This document shows positions 1 through 7,310 of a stretch of 45,219 nt of DNA, piece after piece. Under the pieces are notes generated by a model that saw nothing but the letters and a program-made list of their open reading frames with translations, was not told the DNA's origin and searched no databases. Origin of the DNA: Streptomyces sp. SBT349 (GTDB taxonomy: Bacteria; Actinomycetota; Actinomycetes; Streptomycetales; Streptomycetaceae); contig NZ_LAVK01000014.1 of assembly GCF_001083795.1 (NCBI RefSeq), positions 1 through 45,219 on the forward strand. The letters run 5' to 3'. The translations under genes were made by a program, and so were the position numbers. How positions within the stretch are numbered: position 1 is the stretch's first letter; the number at the start of each line of letters is the position of its first letter.

Positions 1-38
1 GGGGGGACGGCGCCGGCGCGGGGCGGCGGGGAGCGGCC

Positions 39-44
39 TACCGT
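39..44 (+). promoter_or_regulatory. Candidate -10 box of a leaderless acyl-CoA dehydrogenase gene
   Basis: A TACCGT hexamer (TANNNT form) ends 6 nt before the ATG at 51, and no Shine-Dalgarno sequence lies between them. Transcription would start at or next to the A of the start codon. The -35 region cannot be judged well because the window begins only 38 bases upstream. Confidence 0.4.
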
Positions 45-50
45 TGCGGC

Positions 51-1703
51 ATGACGCGCAGCACTCACTCCGTGACCAATCAGGCCACCCCCCTGGTGGG
101 GTACGACGTCTTCGGCCGGGACGCGGCCCTCTCCGAGGCGTTCGCCCGGCACATCGGCGCGGAGGTGGCCGAGGAGGCGACGGCCGAACTGAGCGCGCTC
201 GGGCGGGCGGCGGGCTCGGCCGAGGCGCAGGAGTGGGGCGCCCAGGCCAACGCGAACCCGCCGGTGCTGCGCACCCACGACCGTTACGGGAACCGCGTCG
301 ACGAGGTGGACTTCCACCCGTCCTGGCACCGGCTGCTCGGCCACGCGGTCTCGGCCGGGCTGACCGACGCCTGGTCGCGCCCGCACGGGCAACTGCGCCG
401 GACCGCCGGGTTCCTGGTGTGGACGCAGGTGGAGGCGGGGCACGGCTGCCCGGTGTCGATGACGCACTCGGCCGTGCCCGCGCTGCGCGCTCAGCCGGAA
501 CTGGCCGCCGTGTGGGAGCCGTTGCTGACGTCACGGGCCTACGACCCGGCGCTGCGGCCCGCGCGCGAGAAGGCCGGGGTGCTGGCCGGGATGGGGATGA
601 CGGAGAAGCAGGGCGGCTCGGACGTGCGGGCCAACACCACGCGCGCCGAGCCGCTGGCCGAGCCGGGCGCCTACGCGCTGACGGGCCACAAGTGGTTCTG
701 CTCGGCGCCGATGTCGGACGCGTTCCTGGTGCTGGCCCAGGCGCCGGGCGGCCTGACGTGCTTTCTGCTGCCGCGGGTGCTGCCGGACGGCGCGCGGAAC
801 ACGTTCCTCGTCCAGCGGCTCAAGGACAAGCTGGGGAACCGGTCGAACGCCTCGTCCGAGGTGGAGTTCGACGGGACCACCGTCGCGTGGCGGGTCGGCG
901 AGGAGGGGCGCGGGGTGGCGACCATCATCGAGATGGTCAGCGCCACGCGCCTGGACTGCGTGGCGGGCTCGGCGGCGATCATGCGCCAGGCGGTGGCCCA
1001 GGCGGCCCACCACGCGGCGGGGCGGGAGGCGTTCGGCGGGAAGCTGATCGACAAGCCCCTGATGCGGAACGTGCTGGCCGACCTGGCGCTGGAGTCGGAG
1101 GCCGCGACCGCGCTGACGATGCGGCTCGCGGCGGCGGCCGACGCCGCGGCGGCGGGCAGCGCGCAGGAGCGGCACCTGCTGCGGCTCGCGGTGCCGGCGG
1201 CGAAGTACTGGGTGACCAAGCGGTGCGTGCCGGTGGTGGCGGAGGCCCTGGAGTGTCTGGGCGGCAACGGCTATGTCGAGGAGTCGGGCATGCCGCGGCT
1301 GCTGCGCGAGTCGCCGCTCAACTCCATCTGGGAGGGCTCGGGCAATGTGCAGGCGCTGGACGTGCTGCGCGCGCTGCAACGGGAGCCGGGCGCGCTCAAC
1401 GCGTTCCTCGCCGAGGTGGGCCGGGCGTCGGGCGCCGACCACCGGCTGGACGCGGCCGTCAAGGACCTGCTGACGGAGATGTCCGACCTGGAGGGCATCG
1501 AGGCGCGCGCCCGGCGCCTGGTGGAGCGGCTGGCGCTGGTGCTCCAGGGCACGCTGCTGGTGCGGTACGCGCCGCCCGCGGTGGCGGACGCGTTCTGCGC
1601 GTCGCGCCTGGGCGGCGAGGGCGGCGGGGCGTTCGGCACGCTGCCGGGGGGGGGCGATCTCGGCGCGCTCGTCGAACGGGCACGGCCGGTGAACGAGGCC
1701 TAG
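51..1703 (+). CDS. Acyl-CoA dehydrogenase, AidB-like
   Basis: This is a 550-residue flavoprotein of the acyl-CoA dehydrogenase superfamily, closest in layout to AidB, the alkylation-response protein. The N-terminal third carries the AidB-type block around residues 75-100 (RTHDRYGNRVDEVDFHPSWH). The flavin and substrate loop GMGMTEKQGGSD is at about 180-191, and the C-terminal helix motif IWEGSGNVQALDVLRAL starts near residue 425. The length matches AidB (about 540 aa), longer than a normal FadE (about 380 aa). It would bind FAD in the cytosol. AidB-type proteins also bind DNA through their C-terminal domain, but the substrate here is unknown. The ATG at 51 follows a TACCGT -10 box directly, which suggests a leaderless start. 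It stands apart from the next gene by 83 bp. Confidence 0.9.
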   Translation: MTRSTHSVTNQATPLVGYDVFGRDAALSEAFARHIGAEVAEEATAELSALGRAAGSAEAQEWGAQANANPPVLRTHDRYGNRVDEVDFHPSWHRLLGHAVSAGLTDAWSRPHGQLRRTAGFLVWTQVEAGHGCPVSMTHSAVPALRAQPELAAVWEPLLTSRAYDPALRPAREKAGVLAGMGMTEKQGGSDVRANTTRAEPLAEPGAYALTGHKWFCSAPMSDAFLVLAQAPGGLTCFLLPRVLPDGARNTFLVQRLKDKLGNRSNASSEVEFDGTTVAWRVGEEGRGVATIIEMVSATRLDCVAGSAAIMRQAVAQAAHHAAGREAFGGKLIDKPLMRNVLADLALESEAATALTMRLAAAADAAAAGSAQERHLLRLAVPAAKYWVTKRCVPVVAEALECLGGNGYVEESGMPRLLRESPLNSIWEGSGNVQALDVLRALQREPGALNAFLAEVGRASGADHRLDAAVKDLLTEMSDLEGIEARARRLVERLALVLQGTLLVRYAPPAVADAFCASRLGGEGGGAFGTLPGGGDLGALVERARPVNEA

Positions 1704-1786
1704 CCGCGGCAGGTTTGGGCTCGGGGCTTCGGGTTACGCGAAGTCATGACAACCCGCGGGAGCAGTTCCTCTGCGAAAGGGAAGTC

Positions 1787-2431
1787 ATGTCAACCGTAAT
1801 GATCATCGTTGTAGCCCTGGTCGTCGTCGCCATCGTGGGCGTGCTCGCGCTGCCGACCGTCGGACCGGGGAACGGCAGGCTCCAGCGCCGTTTCGGCCCG
1901 GAGTACGAGCGGACCGTGGCGCGGCACGACGGGGATGTCAAGGCGGCCAAGAAGGAGCTCTCCGAACGCCTGCGGCAGCACGGGCGCCTGCGGGCGCGAC
2001 GGCTCACGACCGGTGAGCGGGAGCAGTACGAGGCCAAGTGGACGCGCGTCCAGGAGCAGTTCGTGGAGTCCCCGGCCCACGCCATGGCCGAGGCCGACCA
2101 CCTGCTGACGCATCTCCTGCACGACCGCGGATACCCGTCGGCGGCGTATGACGACCAGGTGGCGGCGGTCTCCGTGCACCACCCGCGCCATGTCGACGCC
2201 TACCGCTCGCTGCACGGGCTCGCGGCCACGGCCAGCACCGGCGGCACCGGGACCGAGGAGTTGCGCGAGGCCCTGCTCCGGGCCAGGGACCTCTTCCACG
2301 AGGTGCTGACCGCGGGGCCGCGGGAGGGCGGGGAGCAGGGTCCGGCGCAGCGGCGCGGGATCCACGTGCGCTGGCCGCGGACCGGCGACCGGCAGCGGCA
2401 CGGCGCCACCACCACGAAGGGCGGCGTGTGA
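1787..2431 (+). CDS. Membrane-anchored protein of unknown function (upstream partner)
   Basis: I do not recognise a named family. The 214-residue product begins with one hydrophobic segment (residues 4-24, rich in I, V and L), which should act as an uncleaved signal anchor. A mostly charged, helical body follows. A conserved-looking block (LTTGEREQYEAKWTRVQEQF, about residues 75-94) is followed by a helix running to LLHDRGYP. The C-terminal tail is basic and probably disordered. The start at 1787 is chosen because the hydrophobic segment begins there; an in-frame ATG far upstream would run through the dehydrogenase gene in the wrong frame. A GAAAGGGAAG stretch upstream serves as the ribosome binding site. 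The stop overlaps the next start (TGATG), so the two genes are translationally coupled. Confidence 0.8.
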   Translation: MSTVMIIVVALVVVAIVGVLALPTVGPGNGRLQRRFGPEYERTVARHDGDVKAAKKELSERLRQHGRLRARRLTTGEREQYEAKWTRVQEQFVESPAHAMAEADHLLTHLLHDRGYPSAAYDDQVAAVSVHHPRHVDAYRSLHGLAATASTGGTGTEELREALLRARDLFHEVLTAGPREGGEQGPAQRRGIHVRWPRTGDRQRHGATTTKGGV

Positions 2432-2886
2432 TGGAGGGACCGCGCACGGCGTCACACCCCGGGCCGGACACCAAAGCGGGGGCCACCGAGCGGGCCGGTG
2501 ACGGCCCGGACCTCCCGGCCGGGGCCGGCACCGCCCCGCCGGTCCCCGAGGAGGCCCCGGCGATCGGGGCCGCGCCGCTCCCGGCCACCACGGCCGAGTC
2601 GGCGCCCGCGGTCAGGACGAACGGGCCGCTCTTCCCGCCGGACCAGGCCGAGCGGCTGAACACGGGCTTCCAGCGGGCGGTCGTCGGCTTCGTCGACGGC
2701 CCGGAACGGTCGCTGACCGACGCGGACTTCCTCGTGGAGGAGACCGTGGCACAGCTGACCGAGGCGCTGGGCGCCAGGAGGCGCGAGCTGCGCGCCGCCT
2801 GGCAGCACCGGGAGGCGGACACCGAACGGCAGCGGGTGCTGCTGCTCGACTACCGCGACCTGGTGGAGCGGCTGCTCGGCGTCTGA
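2431..2886 (+). CDS. Unknown protein coupled to the membrane-anchored protein
   Basis: This is a 151-residue protein of unknown function. The first 65 residues are a Pro/Ala/Gly-rich, probably disordered segment. Residues 70-151 look like a helical bundle (FPPDQAERLNTGFQRAVVGF onward, ending in a Leu-rich helix DLVERLLGV). It overlaps the stop of the upstream gene as TGATG. A GTG at 2428 is an alternative start adding one residue. The coupling suggests the two products act together, perhaps with this soluble protein meeting the cytosolic part of the anchored one. It is followed by a strong terminator hairpin, so the pair forms a two-gene unit. Confidence 0.75.
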   Translation: MEGPRTASHPGPDTKAGATERAGDGPDLPAGAGTAPPVPEEAPAIGAAPLPATTAESAPAVRTNGPLFPPDQAERLNTGFQRAVVGFVDGPERSLTDADFLVEETVAQLTEALGARRRELRAAWQHREADTERQRVLLLDYRDLVERLLGV

Positions 2887-2927
2887 CGGGAGCCGGAGTC
2901 CGACGAGGACCAACCGTCCCCCCACGA

Positions 2928-2962
2928 GACGGCCCCGGGAGTGCGTGCCTCCCGGGGCCGTC
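2928..2962 (+). terminator. Strong intrinsic terminator hairpin
   Basis: A perfect 14-bp stem (GACGGCCCCGGGAG at 2928-2941 pairing with CTCCCGGGGCCGTC at 2949-2962) encloses a 7-nt loop, 41 bp after the stop at 2886. No U-run follows, which is common for Streptomyces terminators. A second partial copy of the right arm (CGCCCGGGGCCGTC) follows directly. Confidence 0.8.
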
Positions 2963-3011
2963 GCCCGGGGCCGTCGCCCGTCCGGGTGAGGGGGCGTGGT
3001 GGAATGGCCAG

Positions 3012-3605
3012 GTGAACGGTGCACCGACGGTCCGCGTGACGACCTGGTGGCTGGAGCAGACCTCGCCCGGCGACCTCTCCCCCGCCGTGCGCGCGCCGGA
3101 GGCGCCCCCGCTGCCCGCGCCGGTGCGGTCCGGGGTGCCGAGCCCCGAGTTCAGCCGCTTCCTGTATACGGCCGTGGGCGGCGACGTCACCTGGACCGAC
3201 CGGCTGCCCTGGGACCACGCGCGGTGGCTGGCGTTCCTCGCGCGCCCCGGCGTCGAGACCTGGGTGGCCTACGAACGGGGCACGCCCGCCGGCTTCGTCG
3301 AGCTCGACGGGCACGACGAGGGCACCGTGGAGATCAGCTACTTCGGTCTGCTGCCCGCCTTCCGCGGCCGGGGCCTGGGGGGCCATCTCCTCTCCTTCGG
3401 AACGGAGCGCGCCTGGGACCTGGGGGAACGCTGGCGGGGCCGGGCGGCGACCCGGCGGGTGTGGGTGCACACCTGCACCAAGGACGGCCCGCACGCGCTG
3501 GCGAACTACCGGCGCCGCGGCTTCCGGCTGTTCGACACGACGGTGGAGGACGAGCCGGCGGCCGAGGCTCCCGGCCCCTGGCCGGGGGCTCACGACCGAC
3601 AGTGA
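3012..3605 (+). CDS. GNAT family N-acetyltransferase
   Basis: A 197-residue GCN5-related acetyltransferase that should transfer an acetyl group from acetyl-CoA to an unknown amine. The core runs from about residue 70 to 175. The acetyl-CoA pyrophosphate-binding loop is visible as LLPAFRGRGLGGHLL (R-x-x-G-x-G type), and the family's C-terminal strand and helix appear in ALANYRRRGFRLFDT. The start is a GTG at 3012, six nt after a TGGAAT box and with no ribosome binding site, so it may be leaderless. It is monocistronic: a terminator lies upstream and the promoter of the sulfur leader overlaps its stop codon. The substrate cannot be read from sequence. Confidence 0.88.
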   Translation: MNGAPTVRVTTWWLEQTSPGDLSPAVRAPEAPPLPAPVRSGVPSPEFSRFLYTAVGGDVTWTDRLPWDHARWLAFLARPGVETWVAYERGTPAGFVELDGHDEGTVEISYFGLLPAFRGRGLGGHLLSFGTERAWDLGERWRGRAATRRVWVHTCTKDGPHALANYRRRGFRLFDTTVEDEPAAEAPGPWPGAHDRQ

Positions 3606-3631
3606 CCGCCGGATCACCTGTATCATATACT
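3602..3631 (+). promoter_or_regulatory. Candidate promoter of the sulfur assimilation operon
   Basis: GTGACC (3602-3607) and TATACT (3626-3631) are separated by 18 bp, in one of the few AT-rich patches of the region. The predicted start near 3638 lies about 60 nt before the leader peptide. An 11-bp element GTATCATATAC (4-bp inverted arms) overlaps the -10 box and could be an operator. A second candidate -10, GATAAC at 3655-3660, would give a shorter leader. Confidence 0.45.
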
Positions 3632-3642
3632 GGGACTCTACT

Positions 3643-3667
3643 GTCCACATGTCGGATAACGGTGGAC
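3643..3667 (+). promoter_or_regulatory. Inverted repeat ahead of the Cys leader peptide
   Basis: GTCCAC (3643-3648) and GTGGAC (3662-3667) form perfect 6-bp arms around a 13-nt spacer. If transcription starts near 3638 this is a hairpin at the very 5' end of the leader RNA. If it starts further down, it is a candidate repressor operator. I cannot tell which. Confidence 0.4.
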
Positions 3668-3697
3668 GCGCGGGTCACCGCGTGCCACGCTGCCGTC

Positions 3698-3781
3698 ATG
3701 CCTCAAGCTGGAATCGCCCTGGTGAGTCGGCGCCATGTCGATCTTGGCCGCATGTCCAGCGCCATCTGTCCGGCATGCTGA
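3698..3781 (+). CDS. 27-aa Cys-containing leader peptide upstream of the sulfur operon
   Basis: The peptide has the motif VSRRHVDLGRMSSAIC at residues 9-24, with Cys24 and Cys27; Cys27 is the final codon before the stop. It matches the actinobacterial putative leader peptide family (SRRHVDL-x-R-x-x-SA-x-C) found ahead of sulfur genes. In mycobacteria, short upstream ORFs ending in Cys codons sense cysteine supply by ribosome stalling. The start at 3698 is the only ATG giving the whole motif. The peptide itself probably has no function; its translation is the signal. Three GC-rich hairpins lie between it and the sulfite reductase start. A second family member lies at 14492-14578. Confidence 0.85.
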   Translation: MPQAGIALVSRRHVDLGRMSSAICPAC

Positions 3782-3791
3782 GCACCTCCGC

Positions 3792-3895
3792 CTGAGCCTC
3801 CTCAGCCTCCCCTGCCCGCGGGCGCGCGCCCGCTTCTGACCAGGACTCCGCCCTGCCCCCGCGCCGTCGCGGGCGCGCCACACCGGGTGGAGTCC
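3792..3895 (+). promoter_or_regulatory. Leader RNA hairpins between the Cys peptide and sulfite reductase
   Basis: Three successive inverted repeats follow the leader stop codon: CTGAG (3792-3796) with CTCAG (3801-3805); GCGGGC (3818-3823) with GCCCGC (3828-3833) around a GCGC loop; and GGACTCC (3843-3849) with GGAGTCC (3889-3895), enclosing an inner GCGCC/GGCGC stem. This is the expected place for attenuator structures controlled by ribosome position on the Cys codons. Which folds compete is not resolved. Confidence 0.5.
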
Positions 3896-3944
3896 GAGCC
3901 CTGCTGCCCCGCACCCGCAGCCGTTCACAAAGGATGCCGCGACG

Positions 3945-5657
3945 ATGTCCGATCCCGCCAAGAAGCCCGCGGTCGCGAAGAAGCCCACTCCCCCGTCCCG
4001 TCGCAAGGCCGGCCGCCACCGCGGCGAAGGCCAGTGGGCGGCGGGACACTTCACGCCGCTGAACGCCAACGAGCAGGTCAAGAAGGACGACGACGGCCTC
4101 AACGTGCGCACGCGCATCGAGACCATCTACGCCCACCGCGGGTTCTCCTCCATCGACGGCCAGGACCTGCGCGGGCGCATGCGCTGGTGGGGCCTCTACA
4201 CGCAGCGCAGGCCCGGCATCCCCGGCGGCAAGACGGCGATCCTGGAGCCGGAGGAACTGGACGACGAGTACTTCATGCTCCGCGTCCGCATCGACGGCGG
4301 CCGGCTGACCACCGCGCAGCTGCGGATCATCGGGGAGATCTCGCAGGAGTTCGCGCGCGGCACCGCGGACATCACCGACCGGCAGAACGTCCAGTACCAC
4401 TGGATCCGCATCGAGGACATGCCGGAGATCTGGCGCCGCCTGGAGGGCGTGGGCCTGTCCACCACCGAGGCGTGCGGCGACACCCCGCGCGTGGTCCTGG
4501 GCTCGCCGGTCGCGGGCATCGCCGAGGACGAGATCATCGACGGCACGCCCGCCATCGACGAGATCCACCGGCGCGTGGTGGGCAACAAGGCCTACTCGAA
4601 CCTGCCACGGAAGTTCAAGACCGCCGTCTCGGGGTCCCCGCTGCTCGACGTGGCCCACGAGATCAACGACGTGGCGTTCGTCGGCGTGCACCACCCCGAG
4701 CGCGGCCCCGGGTTCGACGTGTGGGTCGGCGGCGGCCTGTCGACCAACCCCAAGATCGGTGTCCGGCTGGGTGCCTGGGTGCCGCTGGAGGAGGTCGCCG
4801 ACGTCCACGAGGGCATCGTCGGCGTGTTCCGCGACTACGGCTACCGGCGGCTGCGGACCCGGGCCAGGATCAAGTTCCTCGTCGCCGACTGGGGCCCCGA
4901 GAAGTTCCGCGAGGTGCTGGAGCGGGAGTACCTGCTGCGGACCATGGCCGACGGGCCCGCGCCCGAGAAGCCCGTTCAGGACTGGCGCGACCATGTGGGC
5001 GTCCACCGCCAGCGCGACGGCCGCTACTACGTCGGCTTCGCCCCCCGCGTGGGCCGCGTCGACGGCGGCACGCTGGCCAAGATCGCCGACCTGGCCGAGG
5101 CCCACGGCTCGCTGCGCGTGCGCACCACCGTGGAACAGAAGATGATCATCCTCGACGTGCCGGAGGAGCGGGTCGAGTCCCTCACCGAGGGGCTGGCCGC
5201 GCTCGACCTGACCACCACGCCCTCGACGTTCAGGCGCGGGACCATGGCCTGCACCGGCATCGAGTTCTGCAAGCTCGCCATCGTCGAGACCAAGAGCCGC
5301 GCGGCCTCGCTCGTCGAGGAGATGGAGCGCCGCCTCCCCGAGTTCGACGAGCCCCTCACCATCAACGTCAACGGCTGCTCCAACTCCTGCGCCCGCATCC
5401 AGGTCGCGGACATCGGTCTCAAGGGGCAACTGGTCCTGGACGAGGAGGGCGAGCAGGTCGAGGGGTACCAGGTGCACCTCGGCGGCTCCCTGGGCCTCGA
5501 ACCGGGATTCGGGCGCAAGGTCCGCGGCCTGAAGGTGACCGCCGCCGGGCTCCCCGACTATGTCGAGCGCGTCCTGCGCCGCTTCACGGAGCAGCGCGAG
5601 CCGGGCGAGCGCTTCGCCCGCTGGGCGGCGCGGGCCGACGAGGAGTCGCTGTCATGA
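3945..5657 (+). CDS. sirA: Ferredoxin-type sulfite reductase (nitrite/sulfite reductase family)
   Basis: This 570-residue enzyme should reduce sulfite to sulfide with six electrons from ferredoxin, using a coupled siroheme and [4Fe-4S] centre. The cluster cysteines are clear: C436 and C442 in CTGIEFC, and C478 and C482 in NGCSNSC. This is the C-x5-C/C-x3-C pattern of the family. The length fits ferredoxin-dependent enzymes such as mycobacterial NirA/SirA. The first 30 residues are a basic Lys/Pro-rich extension. The ATG at 3945 is preceded by AAAGGA at suitable spacing. Placement with cysH, cysCDN and a siroheme chelatase argues for sulfite rather than nitrite as substrate. The stop overlaps the next gene (ATGA). 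Confidence 0.95.
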   Translation: MSDPAKKPAVAKKPTPPSRRKAGRHRGEGQWAAGHFTPLNANEQVKKDDDGLNVRTRIETIYAHRGFSSIDGQDLRGRMRWWGLYTQRRPGIPGGKTAILEPEELDDEYFMLRVRIDGGRLTTAQLRIIGEISQEFARGTADITDRQNVQYHWIRIEDMPEIWRRLEGVGLSTTEACGDTPRVVLGSPVAGIAEDEIIDGTPAIDEIHRRVVGNKAYSNLPRKFKTAVSGSPLLDVAHEINDVAFVGVHHPERGPGFDVWVGGGLSTNPKIGVRLGAWVPLEEVADVHEGIVGVFRDYGYRRLRTRARIKFLVADWGPEKFREVLEREYLLRTMADGPAPEKPVQDWRDHVGVHRQRDGRYYVGFAPRVGRVDGGTLAKIADLAEAHGSLRVRTTVEQKMIILDVPEERVESLTEGLAALDLTTTPSTFRRGTMACTGIEFCKLAIVETKSRAASLVEEMERRLPEFDEPLTINVNGCSNSCARIQVADIGLKGQLVLDEEGEQVEGYQVHLGGSLGLEPGFGRKVRGLKVTAAGLPDYVERVLRRFTEQREPGERFARWAARADEESLS

Positions 5658-5851
5658 GCGAGGGCGCGGGCGAGCGGGCCGCCCCGTTCTACTGCCCCTA
5701 CTGCGGGGACGAGGACCTGCGCCCCAACGAGGAGGGCCCCGGCGCCTGGGAGTGCGCGGCCTGCAACCGCGCCTTCCGCCTCGCGTTCCTCGGCCTCCTC
5801 GCCAGGGGCCTGGTCCGCCCCACCGAGGGGGACGACGCCCAGCCGCGCTGA
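5654..5851 (+). CDS. Small zinc-ribbon protein of the sulfite reductase operon
   Basis: A 65-residue protein with two CxxC pairs (YCPYCGDE near residues 13-20 and ECAACNRAF near 34-42) spaced like a zinc ribbon. A short hydrophobic helix (LAFLGLLARGL) follows. The start overlaps the sirA stop as ATGA, so translation is coupled. A small protein at this position between sirA and cysH recurs in Streptomyces sulfur clusters, as far as I recall, but I know of no assigned function. It could bind zinc as a scaffold, or be a rubredoxin-like iron carrier feeding electrons to one of the two flanking iron-sulfur reductases. The second option is speculation. Confidence 0.82.
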   Translation: MSEGAGERAAPFYCPYCGDEDLRPNEEGPGAWECAACNRAFRLAFLGLLARGLVRPTEGDDAQPR

Positions 5852-5885
5852 CGGCCTTCGCTGACGACGTTCAAGGAAGGGCACC

Positions 5886-6617
5886 ATGACCGCCACCACC
5901 ACAGAGCACCTCCCGGAGGGGACCCTCCCCCGGGCGGAGCGGCTGCGCGCGCTCGCCGAGCGCGCCGGCCGCGACCTCGAGGGCGCCCCCGCGCTCGACG
6001 TGCTGCGCTGGGCCGCGGACACGTTCGGCCGACGGCTGTGCGTCACCTCCTCGATGGAGGACGCCGTCGTGGCCCACCTCGCCTCGCGCGCCCTGCCCGG
6101 CATCGACGTGGTGTTCCTCGACACCGGCTACCACTTCCCCGAGACCATCGGCACCCGTGACGCGGTCGCCGCCGTCATGGACGTCAACGTCGTCACGCTC
6201 ACGCCCCGTTCGACCGTCGCCGAGCAGGACGCCGCCCACGGCCCCCGGCTGCACGACCGCGACCCCGACCTGTGCTGCGCCCTGCGGAAGGTCGAGGTGC
6301 TCCGGCGCGGCCTCGAAGGCTACGACGCGTGGGCGACCGGAGTCCGCAGGGACGAGTCGCCGACCCGCGCGAACACCCCCGTGGTCGCCTGGGACGCCAC
6401 ACGCGAAAAGGTGAAGATTGCCCCGATAGTCGGCTGGACCCAGGGCGATGTGGAAGCCTATGTGGAAGAGCACGGGGTGCTCACCAATCCGCTCCTCCAG
6501 GACGGCTACGCCTCCATAGGCTGCGCCCCCTGCACCCGCCGGGTCGCGGCGGGCGAGGACCCACGGGCCGGACGCTGGGCCGGGCTCGGCAAGACCGAAT
6601 GCGGATTGCACGGCTGA
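5886..6617 (+). CDS. cysH: Adenylyl-sulfate (APS) reductase
   Basis: A 243-residue thioredoxin-dependent reductase that converts activated sulfate to sulfite and AMP. It is the APS-using, iron-sulfur type. The four cluster cysteines are present as a CC pair (C130, C131) and CxxC (C213, C216), and the catalytic cysteine C239 sits in the C-terminal ECGLHG motif. The nucleotide-binding segment is SSMEDAVVAHL and the substrate loop is VFLDTGYHFPET. It lies 34 bp after the zinc-ribbon gene, with AAGGA just upstream of the ATG. With APS as substrate, the APS kinase encoded next is not strictly needed for reduction and would instead supply PAPS for sulfotransferases. Confidence 0.95.
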   Translation: MTATTTEHLPEGTLPRAERLRALAERAGRDLEGAPALDVLRWAADTFGRRLCVTSSMEDAVVAHLASRALPGIDVVFLDTGYHFPETIGTRDAVAAVMDVNVVTLTPRSTVAEQDAAHGPRLHDRDPDLCCALRKVEVLRRGLEGYDAWATGVRRDESPTRANTPVVAWDATREKVKIAPIVGWTQGDVEAYVEEHGVLTNPLLQDGYASIGCAPCTRRVAAGEDPRAGRWAGLGKTECGLHG

Positions 6618-6645
6618 GATGACGCCGACGACGAGGAAGCGCGAG

Positions 6646-7212
6646 ATGAACGGCACAGGCGCGAGTGACGCGGGCCGGACGCGGGGCGCCACGGTCTGGC
6701 TCACCGGACTGCCCAGCGCCGGGAAGACCACCATCGCCCGCGCGCTGGCCGGGCGGCTGGCGCGCGAGGGCCACCGGGTCGAGGTGCTGGACGGGGACGA
6801 GATCAGGGAGTTCCTCTCCGCCGGGCTCGGCTTCGGCCGCGAGGACCGGCACACCAACGTCCAGCGCGTCGGCTTCGTCGCCGGACTGCTCGCCTCGCAC
6901 GGCGTGAAGGCGCTGGTCCCGGTGATCGCCCCCTACGCGGACAGCCGGGAGGCGGTGCGCAAGCGCCACCAGACGACGGGCACGGCCTATGTCGAGGTGC
7001 ACGTGGCCACGCCCGTCGAGGTGTGTTCGCGGCGGGACGTGAAGGGCCTGTACGCCAAGCAGGCGGCCGGCGCGCTCTCCGGGCTGACGGGGGTCGACGA
7101 CCCCTATGAGATCCCGGCCGACCCCGACCTGCGGATCAACGCCCACGAGCAGACGGTCGAGGAGTCGGCGACGGCGCTCCACGTGCTGCTGCGGGAGCGG
7201 GGGCTCGCATGA
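6646..7212 (+). CDS. cysC: Adenylyl-sulfate (APS) kinase
   Basis: A 188-residue kinase phosphorylating APS to PAPS. The Walker A loop is GLPSAGKTT near the N terminus, followed by the family motifs LDGDEIREFLSAGLGF and EVHVATPVEVCSRRDVKGLY. I chose the ATG at 6646 because GAGGAAG sits 6-7 nt upstream. An in-frame ATG at 6619, two bases after the cysH stop, would add nine residues of unconserved look. The stop overlaps an ATG at 7209 (ATGA), see cysD. Since the reductase upstream is of the APS type, PAPS made here probably serves sulfation. Confidence 0.93.
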   Translation: MNGTGASDAGRTRGATVWLTGLPSAGKTTIARALAGRLAREGHRVEVLDGDEIREFLSAGLGFGREDRHTNVQRVGFVAGLLASHGVKALVPVIAPYADSREAVRKRHQTTGTAYVEVHVATPVEVCSRRDVKGLYAKQAAGALSGLTGVDDPYEIPADPDLRINAHEQTVEESATALHVLLRERGLA

Positions 7213-7310
7213 CCACCGCCGCGAGCACGGGAAACGCGGGCAGCGCGGGGGGCGCGGGACGAGGCACCGGGGGCGGCCGGGGGACGAACGACGAACGAGA
7301 GGAAGGCAGC

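Noticed and set aside
44-1786. Long plus-strand frame overlapping the acyl-CoA dehydrogenase and running into the next gene
   Set aside because: The dehydrogenase frame shows full family motifs. This frame is repetitive Arg/Gly and becomes meaningful only from the ATG at 1787.
3696-5477. 593-codon minus-strand frame opposite sirA
   Set aside because: Low-complexity composition with no family motif, antisense to a clearly conserved sulfite reductase.
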